DNA of 32,157 nt from CAZVKN01 sp964627035. GTDB lineage: Bacteria > Electryoneota > AABM5-125-24 > Hatepunaeales > Hatepunaeaceae. Positions within the stretch are counted from its first letter, which is position 1. Each line of letters starts with the position of its first letter. The notes beneath the pieces are model-generated. The model was not told the origin of the DNA. It searched no databases and saw only the letters and a program-made list of their open reading frames with translations. Location: contig CAZVKN010000034.1 of the NCBI GenBank assembly GCA_964627035.1, positions 1 to 32,157 on the forward strand, given 5' to 3'. The position numbers and the translations under genes were made by a program. This document shows positions 8,607 through 17,400 of this stretch, in pieces.

Positions 8607-8716
8607 CTTTAGATGGCAGAAAGCTGAATCAATAGAATATCAAGAACTGTTTTAACGCGGATATACGGGATAATCAGGATAAGAGACGCGAGAGTATTCA
8701 CTTTGCATGATGTCGT

Positions 8717-8768
8717 GTAGTCGGGTCTGTACCAAGTCCGACGTCGTGGTTGAGACAACCACGACTAC
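8717..8768. repeat. GTAG-type 52-bp double hairpin, copy 1 (degraded left half)
   Basis: GTAGTCGGG...GTCCGAC is joined to GTCGTGGTTG-AGAC-AACCACGAC and ends in TAC. The right stem is perfect; the left stem has a few changes relative to the copies at 21680-21731 and 26772-26823. The surrounding gap 8607-8972 holds only this element, a weak inverted repeat near 8901-8914 (AGAGG-TTGC-CCTCT) and AT-rich leader sequence for the cytochrome gene. Confidence 0.8.
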
Positions 8769-8972
8769 AAAGTCACCGACCACGACAGCAAGATCACTAT
8801 TCGGTAGAACTCTCAATAATCATGTGTATGCTGTCTATCCTTGTTATAAATTTCACCAAGGTAATTTTCGAATTGATCCCTAAAACATAATTTTAAACTA
8901 CCAGAGGTTGCCCTCTTCATCGCTTTGACTTCTAAGTGGCAATCGCACCTATTACAACGCAGAGGAGATAAA

Positions 8973-10334
8973 ATGCGTTTCCTTACCTCTTTAGTAATTG
9001 TCTTTGTTTTAATCGGAAGTAGCTTTGGAGGAGAAATCCTTCCGGCACTTTCCGATGAATCAAAGGACTGCATCGAGTGTCACAAAATTGATAATCCCGG
9101 GCTGTACGGTCATTGGGGTTCTTCCAAACATTTCGGTGCTAACGTCGGTTGCTATGAATGTCATGCAGCAGACAAAAAAGACGTTGATGCTATGGAGCAT
9201 AACGGCTTTACCATCTCAATTATCGTCTCACCCGACGACTGCGCAAAATGCCACGAACAGGAGTCCAGAGAATTTCAAGCCAGCCATCATGCTGCTGCAG
9301 GAAAGATTCTCGGCTCACTCGACAATGTTCTCGGAGAAGTGGTCGAAGGACCGGCTCTCGCGGTTCTTGGTTGTAAGCAGTGCCACGGTTCCGAGATCAA
9401 AGTGCTCGAAGGTGGCAAACTTGATCCCGCTACCTGGCCCAACACCGGCATGGGACGTTTGAATCCTGACGGTTCACGCGGATCCTGCTCGGCGTGTCAC
9501 TCTCGCCATGCTTTTTCAGTGGAACAGGCTCGTCAGCCCGAGAACTGTGGTAAATGCCACCTTGGACCTGATCACCCTCAAAAGGAGATCTACGAAGAAT
9601 CCAAGCACGGTATTGCTTATTACGGCTATAAGGACAAGATGAACCTTGAGAACTCCAAGTGGGTTGTCGGTGAGGATTATTGGGCTGCTCCGACCTGCGC
9701 AACTTGCCATATGTCTGCTACCGCTGATTTACCTATCACACACGAAATCGGTGATCGTATCAGTTGGACACTGCGTCCGCCGGTATCTCAGATGGTTGAC
9801 GCCAAAGCCATAAAGGCAGGCAAGAAGGTAAAATCATGGCAAGATCGTCGTGCTGACATGCAGTCGGTATGTAAATCTTGTCACGGTATTGATTTTATTC
9901 AGGCTCACTACACACAGTATGATAACTTGATTCACCTCTACAATGACAAGTTCGCCAAACCAGGTTTGTCAATCATCAAACTGCTCAAGAAAGAAAAACT
10001 CTTAACACCGACCGCATTTGATGAAGAGATTGAATGGGTTTGGTTCTATCTGTGGCATCATGAAGGTCGTCGTGCCCGTATGGGAGCAGCGATGTTTGCG
10101 CCGGATTATACGCACTGGCACGGTCTTTATGAAGTTGCCGAGCGTTTCTATCTGGAGCTGATCCCCGAAGCGCGTGAGATCGCTCATGCAGCCGGCAACA
10201 AAAAGGTTGATCCACTCATTGACGAAATCCTGAACCGCGACGAACACAAGTGGTTCCTTGGGAAGATGTCGAAAAAGGAAGCTAAAAGGCGCAAGAAGGC
10301 TCAGGAAGAGTTCAAGAAACGGTATGCTGAATAA
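8973..10334 (+). CDS. Octaheme cytochrome c, hydroxylamine oxidoreductase family
   Basis: A 453-residue periplasmic multiheme cytochrome. The start at 8973 is set by AGAGGAGA just upstream and gives a signal peptide (about residues 1-19, ending SSFG-GE). Eight CxxCH motifs are present in order: CIECH, CYECH, CAKCH, CKQCH, CSACH, CGKCH, CATCH and CKSCH. The C-terminal block with LWHHEGRRARMGAAM and DYTHWHG is characteristic of the hydroxylamine oxidoreductase (HAO) family. Relatives oxidise hydroxylamine or hydrazine, or reduce nitrite or hydroxylamine; the direction depends on a Tyr cross-linked to the active haem. Whether the Tyr in DYTHWHG is that residue needs an alignment. Neighbours are a three-Cys Rrf2 regulator and a porin. 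In a fermenting or respiring anaerobe, reduction or detoxification is more likely than nitrification. Confidence 0.92.
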   Translation: MRFLTSLVIVFVLIGSSFGGEILPALSDESKDCIECHKIDNPGLYGHWGSSKHFGANVGCYECHAADKKDVDAMEHNGFTISIIVSPDDCAKCHEQESREFQASHHAAAGKILGSLDNVLGEVVEGPALAVLGCKQCHGSEIKVLEGGKLDPATWPNTGMGRLNPDGSRGSCSACHSRHAFSVEQARQPENCGKCHLGPDHPQKEIYEESKHGIAYYGYKDKMNLENSKWVVGEDYWAAPTCATCHMSATADLPITHEIGDRISWTLRPPVSQMVDAKAIKAGKKVKSWQDRRADMQSVCKSCHGIDFIQAHYTQYDNLIHLYNDKFAKPGLSIIKLLKKEKLLTPTAFDEEIEWVWFYLWHHEGRRARMGAAMFAPDYTHWHGLYEVAERFYLELIPEAREIAHAAGNKKVDPLIDEILNRDEHKWFLGKMSKKEAKRRKKAQEEFKKRYAE

Positions 10335-10348
10335 TCGTATTACCTGAC

Positions 10349-10408
10349 GCTGTCAAGCCGCTGCGTTTGACAGCTCTTATTATGGTGTCAGCCGCGCGGG
10401 CTGACACC
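10349..10408. repeat. Tandem GCTGTCA-type hairpins after the cytochrome gene
   Basis: The first stem is GCTGTCAA (10349-10356) with TTGACAGC (10367-10374), followed by a T-rich run; it may terminate the cytochrome transcript. The second is GGTGTCAGCC (10384-10393), loop GCGCG, GGCTGACACC (10399-10408). The same stem family recurs inside the element at 12133-12255. The right arm supplies the -35 hexamer of the candidate porin promoter. Confidence 0.75.
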
Positions 10409-10428
10409 GGACAGTATGTTGGTATAAT
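10401..10428 (+). promoter_or_regulatory. Candidate porin promoter
   Basis: CTGACA (10401-10406), a 16-base spacer and a perfect TATAAT (10423-10428) lie about 185 bases before the porin start. The -35 hexamer lies in the right arm of a palindromic repeat. The predicted leader is long (about 178 bases). Confidence 0.5.
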
Positions 10429-10436
10429 ACTATTGA

Positions 10437-10450
10437 GTGATCAAAATCAC
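10437..10450. promoter_or_regulatory. CRP/FNR-type palindrome near the porin transcription start
   Basis: GTGAT-CAAA-ATCAC is a perfect 5-bp palindrome with a four-base spacer, the geometry of FNR/CRP-superfamily sites (TTGAT-N4-ATCAA). It lies just downstream of the candidate TATAAT and would overlap the start of transcription. The regulator is not in the window. Confidence 0.4.
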
Positions 10451-10612
10451 TTTATCTCTGTTACAATACTTGCATTGAAAGGTTGAGGCTCATATATTGA
10501 CGATTATCATTGAGTCTCAGCCGTTATTTTCATTGATCTGCTTTGGGCAGAGGCGTAATTATTACCGTCAAAACAAGGCGGTTGCAAATTTCATTCATTT
10601 TACGGAGTTTCT

Positions 10613-11956
10613 ATGTCTCGTTACATAACGATTCTCTTATTGGTTCTTTTATTCGCACCAGCGATGACTTTCGCAGGTGATTGCAGTGGTGGTGACTGCA
10701 AAGAGTGCCCTGACGGCATCAAGTTCCACGGCGACTTCCGCTATCGCGCTGAAGCAAACGGCAAAGACTTCAACGCAGATACTGATATGGCTACTTACAG
10801 CAGCTTGCGTGCTCGTTTCGGTGTCAAATTCAAAGCCAAAGACATGATGGCATACCTGCAACTTCAATATCCTCACACAATGGGTTGGAACGCAGGTGGT
10901 CTGGGAACTGACAACAGTGTTGACGTTCATCAGGCTTACATCTTAGCGAAGAACTTCTTCTGCGAAAACACTGTCCTGCAAGCCGGTCGTTTTGAGATGG
11001 CTTACGCTGATCAACGTTTGATCGGTAGTGTCGGCTGGCACAACGTCGGTCGCACATTTGACGGCTTTGCTCTTGGTCTCTATCAGAAGGACCTTTTTTG
11101 GGCGGATCTGTTTGTTACTAAATTGACCGAGCGATCTTGGGATTACGATATCAATGTGCCTGTGCAAGGTGCAGTAAAGGATGATCTGTTCATCGGTTTG
11201 TGGGGTGCATTACCTTCACTGAACAATTTAAATTTCTTCTTCTTGCACAACCGTGATGCTGGCTTAGATGGAACAGATTGGAAAACCAGCTTGTCTCGCC
11301 ATACACTCGGCATCCACTACTTTGGCAAGTACGACATGGGTCTGAAAACCTTAGTTGATTTTGCCTATCAGACGGGTACGAAGTATGATCTTGCTGCTTC
11401 TCCCTACGGTGAAACTGACATTGCTGCTATGATGATCCTTGCCGGTGCCTGGTACAAACTCGACCTCGGATTGGACGCTTGGGTCGGTGGCGGTATGGAC
11501 ATGACTACCGGTGATGATCCTACAACAACCGAGTTTGAAGCGTTTGACAATCTGTACTACACCGGTCACAAATGGCGTGGATATATGGATTATTTCGTCA
11601 AGGAGACACCCCAGAATCAACACATGTGGAATCGCGGTTTGCGCGACATCTTTGTGAACCTCAGCATGAAATCACCTGCTCCGTTCTGTACGGATACCAA
11701 GATTAAACTGACATTCCACATGTTTGCCGCAAGTCAAGATTATGCCTCTGCTGTTGATGGCACTGATGCTACTGCACTTGGTAACGAGATCAATATCGTC
11801 AGAACTCAGAAGCTGAAAGAAAACCTGACCCTGTCAACAGGTCTGGGATACTTCATGCCTGCTGAAGAATTCGTAGGTGCTGATAAAGATCCTTCAATGT
11901 GGATGTTCCTGCAGCTTCAGACGAAGTTCGATCATCACATTGACAACGACAAATAA
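10613..11956 (+). CDS. Porin-like outer-membrane beta-barrel protein
   Basis: A 447-residue protein with a signal peptide (residues 1-21, cut after TFA). The remainder alternates polar and aromatic residues in amphipathic strands (for example FHGDFRYRAEA, AYLQLQYPHTMGW, FDGFALGLYQKDLFWADLF) and resembles alginate-export or phosphate-type porins. The mature N-terminus carries an unusual cysteine cluster CSGGDCKEC. The start has CGGAG six bases upstream. It follows the octaheme cytochrome and may admit its substrate (nitrite or hydroxylamine), which is inference from position. It has its own promoter candidate and a strong terminator. Confidence 0.75.
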   Translation: MSRYITILLLVLLFAPAMTFAGDCSGGDCKECPDGIKFHGDFRYRAEANGKDFNADTDMATYSSLRARFGVKFKAKDMMAYLQLQYPHTMGWNAGGLGTDNSVDVHQAYILAKNFFCENTVLQAGRFEMAYADQRLIGSVGWHNVGRTFDGFALGLYQKDLFWADLFVTKLTERSWDYDINVPVQGAVKDDLFIGLWGALPSLNNLNFFFLHNRDAGLDGTDWKTSLSRHTLGIHYFGKYDMGLKTLVDFAYQTGTKYDLAASPYGETDIAAMMILAGAWYKLDLGLDAWVGGGMDMTTGDDPTTTEFEAFDNLYYTGHKWRGYMDYFVKETPQNQHMWNRGLRDIFVNLSMKSPAPFCTDTKIKLTFHMFAASQDYASAVDGTDATALGNEINIVRTQKLKENLTLSTGLGYFMPAEEFVGADKDPSMWMFLQLQTKFDHHIDNDK

Positions 11957-11986
11957 ACCGACCTTTTCTTAAAAGGTTGGCTGGGG

Positions 11987-12016
11987 AAAAGACCGTCATT
12001 TGACGGTCTTTTTTTT
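11987..12016 (+). terminator. Rho-independent terminator of the porin gene
   Basis: AAAAGACCGTCA (from 11987) pairs with TGACGGTCTTTT around a tiny loop and runs into an uninterrupted T tract, about 30 bases after the porin stop. This is the clearest intrinsic terminator in the window. Confidence 0.9.
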
Positions 12017-12020
12017 GCAT

Positions 12021-12054
12021 GTAGTCCGACTTCTCCGAAAGCCGGGGGAGAAGT
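12021..12054. repeat. GTAG-led hairpin repeat
   Basis: GTAGTCCG is followed by stem ACTTCTCC (12029-12036) and GGAGAAGT (12047-12054). It shares the GTAG edge and general form with the CCCGGTTTC hairpin at 20249-20273. Confidence 0.5.
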
Positions 12055-12068
12055 ATTCACAACGAATT

Positions 12069-12111
12069 GAACGGATTAAACGGATTAGTTCAGAGTTCAG
12101 CCTTTAGGCTG
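12069..12111. repeat. GAACGGATT-AGTTCAGAGTTCA module
   Basis: GAACGGATT, a second CGGATT, AGTTCAGAGTTCA and the hairpin CAGCCT-TT-AGGCTG follow one another. The same order occurs in reverse complement at 20203-20246, and the AGTTCAGAGTTCA part also occurs around iorB (25942-25998 and 26611-26667). Confidence 0.7.
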
Positions 12112-12132
12112 CAAAAAGGCACGCTAAAAAGC

Positions 12133-12255
12133 CTGTCCGATAATACAAATAAATCGCTGTCAGGTCGCCGCACCTGACAGCATACCTATTGGTATTATGT
12201 GTGTTATGCTGTCAACCACGGCGGGTTGACAGCGGCATAGCCTATTATCGGACAG
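12133..12255. repeat. Nested composite palindrome (MITE-like)
   Basis: Outer arms CTGTCCGATAATA (12133-12145) and TATTATCGGACAG (12243-12255) are perfect complements. They enclose three stems: GCTGTCAGGT/ACCTGACAGC (12156-12165 and 12172-12181), ATACC/GGTAT (12182-12195) and GCTGTCAACC/GGTTGACAGC (12208-12217 and 12224-12233). The 123-bp unit has no coding capacity. It and the preceding modules fill the 331-base gap between the porin and the flavoprotein gene. Confidence 0.8.
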
Positions 12256-12287
12256 ATTCTAGAACGTGTGCTCTGAACTCACAATGA

Positions 12288-13586
12288 ATGACAAAGACCA
12301 CAAAGAAAACAATAGCAATTGTCGGTGGTGGTTGGGCAGGTCTAACCGCAGCTACCGAGTTAGTTGATGCCGGTTTTAACGTCAAGTTATTTGAACGTGC
12401 GCCTCATCTTGGCGGTAGAGCTTCGTCGTTTTGGGATGACAACTTTGATGAGCGGCTTGACAACGGTACGCATCTGTTTCTCGGTGCTTATGAGACGAGC
12501 CTGAGACTACTGAAGAAGTGGGGGTCTGTCGGTGGGATTGATTTCGGTTTGTCCTCCGAAATTCCATGGATATATCCGGGCGGTAAAGTTCTGAAGCTGA
12601 AGCTCGGTGGAGGTAAGCTCGGTACAGCAACGTCGTTAATGTCCTTCAAGGGAATGTCATTCAGTGATAGAATCCGATGTGGAAAAGCTATTGAAGCTTT
12701 AGTTCGAACTGCATCATCATCTTCAAACAGACAGGAAGTGGATAATTTGACAGTAGCTCAATTTCTATTGCAATATGGCATTGAGAAAGGAAGCTGTGGT
12801 GGGTTGTGGGACATGCTGACAGTGGCTGTGATGAATGCAACTACTGAAGTTGCCGCATTGAAACCGTTGTGCATTGCTCTCGGTAAAGGGTTGTTGTCGG
12901 GGTCTAATGCAGGGAAACTCGGATTAATGAAAGTATCGTTTCAAGAGCTGTACTGCGAACCTGCTGCAAAATATCTGTCTGAACGCGGCGTAGAGATATT
13001 GACAGGAACGAACGTGAAGACAATAGATTTCAACTCCACGGACGCAGTCTTACTGGCTACCCCACCGCATGATGTGATAAAACTGCTTCCCGAAAAGGTA
13101 ATGGCGGATTCATACTTCTCACGTTTGAAGAAACTGACAGGGCTGCCCATAGCATCGGTACATATCAACTTTGCACAACCGGTAATGTCAACGCCGTTTG
13201 CATTGATGCCCGACTGTTTTACCCAATGGATATTCAGGCGCGGTGATATGGAAAGAACCGGATGGAGAAAACTGACCGCAGTGATCAGTGCTGCACCGTC
13301 CAAAAGTGAGATGACTAATGACGAGATTGAATCTACCGTAATCAGCGAAGTTCGTGATTGCCTGCAGTCCGACGTTGAAATTGAGGCTGTCAAAACAGTC
13401 AGAACATCACGTGCAACTGTGACCCTTACGCCCGAATCAAATCGTTTGAGACCGACAGAGAAAACACCTATTAAGAACTTATACCTCGCAGGCGACTGGT
13501 GTGATACATCTCTTCCGGCAACTATTGAGAGTGCTGCTGTTTCCGGTGTGGCTGCTGCAAAAGCGATAATAGACGACTGTTCCTGA
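12288..13586 (+). CDS. hpnE: FAD-dependent amine-oxidase-type protein, hydroxysqualene dehydroxylase (HpnE)-like
   Basis: A 432-residue flavoprotein. The N-terminal Rossmann dinucleotide motif (IAIVGGGWAGLTAATEL, residues 9-25) is followed by LFERAPHLGGRASSF, the substrate-side motif NGTHLFLGAYETSLRLL, and a C-terminal FAD loop NLYLAGDWCDTSLPATIESA. These fit HpnE, which reduces hydroxysqualene to squalene in hopanoid or sterol synthesis; a carotenoid desaturase is the alternative. HpnC and HpnD are not in the window. There is no clear ribosome-binding site; an out-of-frame ATG lies four bases upstream. The stop codon directly abuts the ATG of the glycosyltransferase gene, so the two are co-translated and may act on the same lipid. 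Confidence 0.75.
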   Translation: MTKTTKKTIAIVGGGWAGLTAATELVDAGFNVKLFERAPHLGGRASSFWDDNFDERLDNGTHLFLGAYETSLRLLKKWGSVGGIDFGLSSEIPWIYPGGKVLKLKLGGGKLGTATSLMSFKGMSFSDRIRCGKAIEALVRTASSSSNRQEVDNLTVAQFLLQYGIEKGSCGGLWDMLTVAVMNATTEVAALKPLCIALGKGLLSGSNAGKLGLMKVSFQELYCEPAAKYLSERGVEILTGTNVKTIDFNSTDAVLLATPPHDVIKLLPEKVMADSYFSRLKKLTGLPIASVHINFAQPVMSTPFALMPDCFTQWIFRRGDMERTGWRKLTAVISAAPSKSEMTNDEIESTVISEVRDCLQSDVEIEAVKTVRTSRATVTLTPESNRLRPTEKTPIKNLYLAGDWCDTSLPATIESAAVSGVAAAKAIIDDCS

Positions 13587-14288
13587 ATGAAAAGCTCTAA
13601 TCCAAATAGTGACTTTTATCTGATCATTCCGGCGTTCAATCTTGAGTCCTATCTTGAAGAACTGCTGGACAAGGTATCCTACAACTTTACTCCATCAAAT
13701 ATTATTGTTGTGGATGACGGCTCAACCGATAAAACTGCTTCAATCGCCCGTTCACATGGTGTTAATCTGATAGTCCATCCTGCAAACTACGGCAAAGGTG
13801 CAGCCTTGAAAAGCGGCTTCAAATTCTTTCTCGAGACAGACGGGAAATGGGTGATGACCATTGACGGCGACATGCAGCACTCACCCGATTCTATTCCTGA
13901 ATTCATCAAAGCAACGGAGACCGGAAAACATGATGTTATCATCGGGACCCGTCTGTCCAAACTTGACGATATGCCTTTTGACCGACGATTCTCCAACCTG
14001 ACCACCAGCAAAGTTCTGTCACTGATCACGCGTAACAACATACATGACAGTCAATGCGGATTCAGGCTTATCAGTCGAACGATGGTTGAAGGGTTGACTG
14101 AACTGCCAGGTAACAGATTTGAGTTTGAAACGGAATGTATATTGGAATGGACTATGCGTGACGCACAATTTGGTTGGATTAACGTACCGACTCACTATCA
14201 CGGTTCATCCAGCTCGATCAACCGCGTGCATGATACACTTCTTTTCTGTAAGGTTACTACACGTCATCTGCTAAGAAACATCTTCTAA
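13587..14288 (+). CDS. Family 2 glycosyltransferase, dolichyl/polyprenyl-phosphate sugar synthase-like
   Basis: A 233-residue GT-A enzyme. Motifs are LIIPAFNLESYLEELL at the N-terminus, the nucleotide-binding VVDDGSTDKT, PANYGKGAALKSGF, the metal-binding DGDMQHSPDSI, GTRLSKLDDMPFDRR and DSQCGFRLIS. This is the pattern of DPM1/DPG-type synthases that move a sugar from a nucleotide to a polyprenyl phosphate. No C-terminal membrane helices are present. The start abuts the TGA of the upstream flavoprotein with no separate ribosome-binding site. The two-gene unit suggests isoprenoid lipid or lipid-carrier modification. The acceptor is unknown. Confidence 0.85.
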   Translation: MKSSNPNSDFYLIIPAFNLESYLEELLDKVSYNFTPSNIIVVDDGSTDKTASIARSHGVNLIVHPANYGKGAALKSGFKFFLETDGKWVMTIDGDMQHSPDSIPEFIKATETGKHDVIIGTRLSKLDDMPFDRRFSNLTTSKVLSLITRNNIHDSQCGFRLISRTMVEGLTELPGNRFEFETECILEWTMRDAQFGWINVPTHYHGSSSSINRVHDTLLFCKVTTRHLLRNIF

Positions 14289-14416
14289 CAGCTTTTCGTT
14301 CCGATACATTGAATTCACCGCAAATAATTGATACATTGTAATTATGGGAAGTGTGTTTTCATTTCTTGCTTCAACAATTTTAGTAAGCCAAGACAGAAGT
14401 CGTATCGGAGGTTATT

Positions 14417-17400
14417 GTGGTAAAGTTCTTTAGCGTTATTTTCTACATTCTTTCATTGGTACTGAGCCTATCAGATGTATCGGCTCAATCGCTTGTCTTC
14501 AATGAAGTTATGCCCTCCAATATCGAAACTCTCATGGATGAGGACGGTGAGTATCCTGACTGGATTGAGATTTACAACCGCAGCGATACAGCGATTTCTC
14601 TTAACGGTTTCGCTTTGTCCGATGATGCCAACAATCCATTGAAATGGATATTCCCGCCGGTTATCCTTGACGGTCGCAGTCAATTTATGGTCTTTGCATC
14701 CGGAAAGAACAAAAGACTGTGGGCGAGCCATAACGAGACTGTCATAACACAAGGCGATGTATGGAGCTACTTCCCCGGAACAGAAGAACCTCCCGCAGAT
14801 TGGCGAACAGTCTGGTTTAATGACGGCGGATGGCAGACAGGTAAGAGTGGTTTCGGATTCGCCGACGGTGACGATTCGACCATTGTGCAGGACGTCGTCT
14901 CGATATATATCCGAAAGAAGTTCAGCTTAGATGATCTTAATAATGTGTTGTATCTCTTGCTGCATGTTGACTATGACGACGGATTTGTAGCTTACCTGAA
15001 TAATCAGGAGATTGCCCGAGCAAATGTCGGCGTACCGGATTCTATTCCTGCTTTTGATGAAACTGCTATCCTGAACCATGAAGCGCAGATATATCAGGGG
15101 TTGTCTCCAGATCTGTTCGTGATAAATAACTTCCGTGATCTGCTGGTTCAGGGTGACAATGTGCTCGCCGTTCAGGGTCATAATGCTGACATCAACTCTT
15201 CAGATTTTTCGTTGATTCCGTTTTTAACGTTGGGAATGAATTATCCTCCTGCCAATGCGAGAGGAGTTCCAGAACTGCTTGAGTGCTGTCTCGTGCCGCT
15301 GCATACCAACTTTAAAATTCGTTCCAGAGGTGAACGCGTTTATCTTGCGGACAGTTCAGGCGATGTCATTGATGATGTGCGGTTCTCTGATTCTCCCCCG
15401 GATATTTCATTCGGCAGGTATCCCGATGGAAGAGATGCCTGGTACTACTTTTCCGATCCGACACCGAGGGGAGACAACTCGCCACTCGGTAAGCTGGGGA
15501 TATCCGGGCAGCCTGAGCTGTTTCCTGCTGCGGGTCTTTACAGCACACCGATTACGGTTTCGCTGACACCACCTGATCCGAACAGTGTCATGTACTACAC
15601 GCTGGACGGTTCCCCTCCAACCTCAGAATCCACAGTTTACACAGAACCGATTGCGATTGAAGGGAGTACGGTCATCCGTGCTATTACCATCGAGCCTCAT
15701 TCTGTGCCGAGCGTGATTAATACCTCCAGCTATATTTTCTACTCAAGTGATTTGCCGATTATTTCCCTGTCAACAGCTCCTGCAAATCTTTGGGATGAAG
15801 AAACAGGAATCTATGTTCTCGGGACTGATTATGAAGAAGACCCGCCTCATCGAGGGGCAAATTACTGGCAGGATTGGGAGCGACCGATACATATCGAATT
15901 CTTTGAACCCGATGGCTGGTTTGGGTTCGGCATTGATGCGGGTGTGAAAATATTTGGAGGCTGGACTCGTTACTTTCCGCAAAAATCACTCGCACTGTTT
16001 GCACGGTCACGCTATGGATCATCAGAGGGCATTAATTATCAGATTTTCCCCGATCTGGACATTGACACCTTTGAATCAATTGTTTTACGGAACTCGGGAA
16101 GCGACTGGACTCATACAATGTTCCGTGATGCAATGATGACCGGATTGGTTAAAGACACAGACGTTGACGTTCAGGCATATCGTCCATCAGTAGTTTTCCT
16201 TAATGGGGAATATTGGGGTATCCATAATATCCGTGAAAAACTAAATGAGCATTATGTTGCTTCGCATCATGGTGTGCCAACTGACTCTGTTGATATGTAT
16301 AATGTATGGGGTGGTGTCCTCCACGGAAACTGGAATGCTTATGATCAGCTATTCACATATCTTAACAACAACAATCTTGACAATCCATATAACTACAACT
16401 ATGTAGCGTCACTAGTTGATGTGGAGAACTATCTAAATTTCAACGCCACCAATATTTACGTTGACAACACCGATTGGCCCGGAAATAACTACAAGTTCTA
16501 CAAACCCCGCACGGTGGGTGGTAAATGGCGGTGGTTCCTGTTTGATACTGATTTCGGGTTCTCGCTTCACGACACAGCAGCATATCGTCATAACACGCTT
16601 GAGATGGCAACTGATCCAGACGGTACCGGCTGGCCCAATCCACCCTATTCGACATTCCTGTTACGTAAGATGCTCGAGAATGATCAGTTCCGCACGGAGC
16701 TCGCCAATCGCATTGCTGACTTTGCTAACTTTAATTTCGACACAACGCGTATAGATCAGCACATAGATCGAATTCTTGCAGTAATAGATTCAGAAATCCC
16801 GCACCATCTTGAACGATGGGATAGAGATTATGACGATTGGCTTGATGATATTGAGGAATTGCGTGTTTTCGCCCGACAAAGACCACCATATGTCCGGCAG
16901 CATGTGGTGGATTTCTTCAATCTTGGTGGCAGTTCAACGGTCAGCATTGATGTTTATCCTCCCGGTGCAGCGCAGATCCAAGTCAATACATTGATACCTA
17001 CAGAGTATCCCTGGGAAGGAGTCTATTTCCATCGCAATCCGGTCAAACTCACCGCATTAACAAATCCGGGATATGTGTTCTCGTACTATGGCGGGGATGT
17101 GAATTCGACCCAGCCATCCACCGACATTTATCCCATTCAGGATGTACAGATTGTGGCTGTGTTTGAAGATCTGCCCGACATCGGCAAACCGATTGTGATC
17201 AACGAGATCAATTACAACAGCGACGGTGATTGGGACACTAAGGACTGGGTTGAGCTGTATGCGCAATTCGGGAATCATGACCTGAGTGGGTTCATCCTGC
17301 GTGATGCCAATGATGACAACGCTTTTATCTTCCCACAGGGGACTTATCTGTCACAGGGGGAGTATCTGATCGTCGTTACCGACAGCAGCTCGTTCAGAAC

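Noticed and set aside
12133..12255. CRISPR-like array of dispersed palindromes
   Set aside because: The palindromic units are not regularly spaced, differ from one another, and no cas gene is present. Mobile or REP-type modules fit better.
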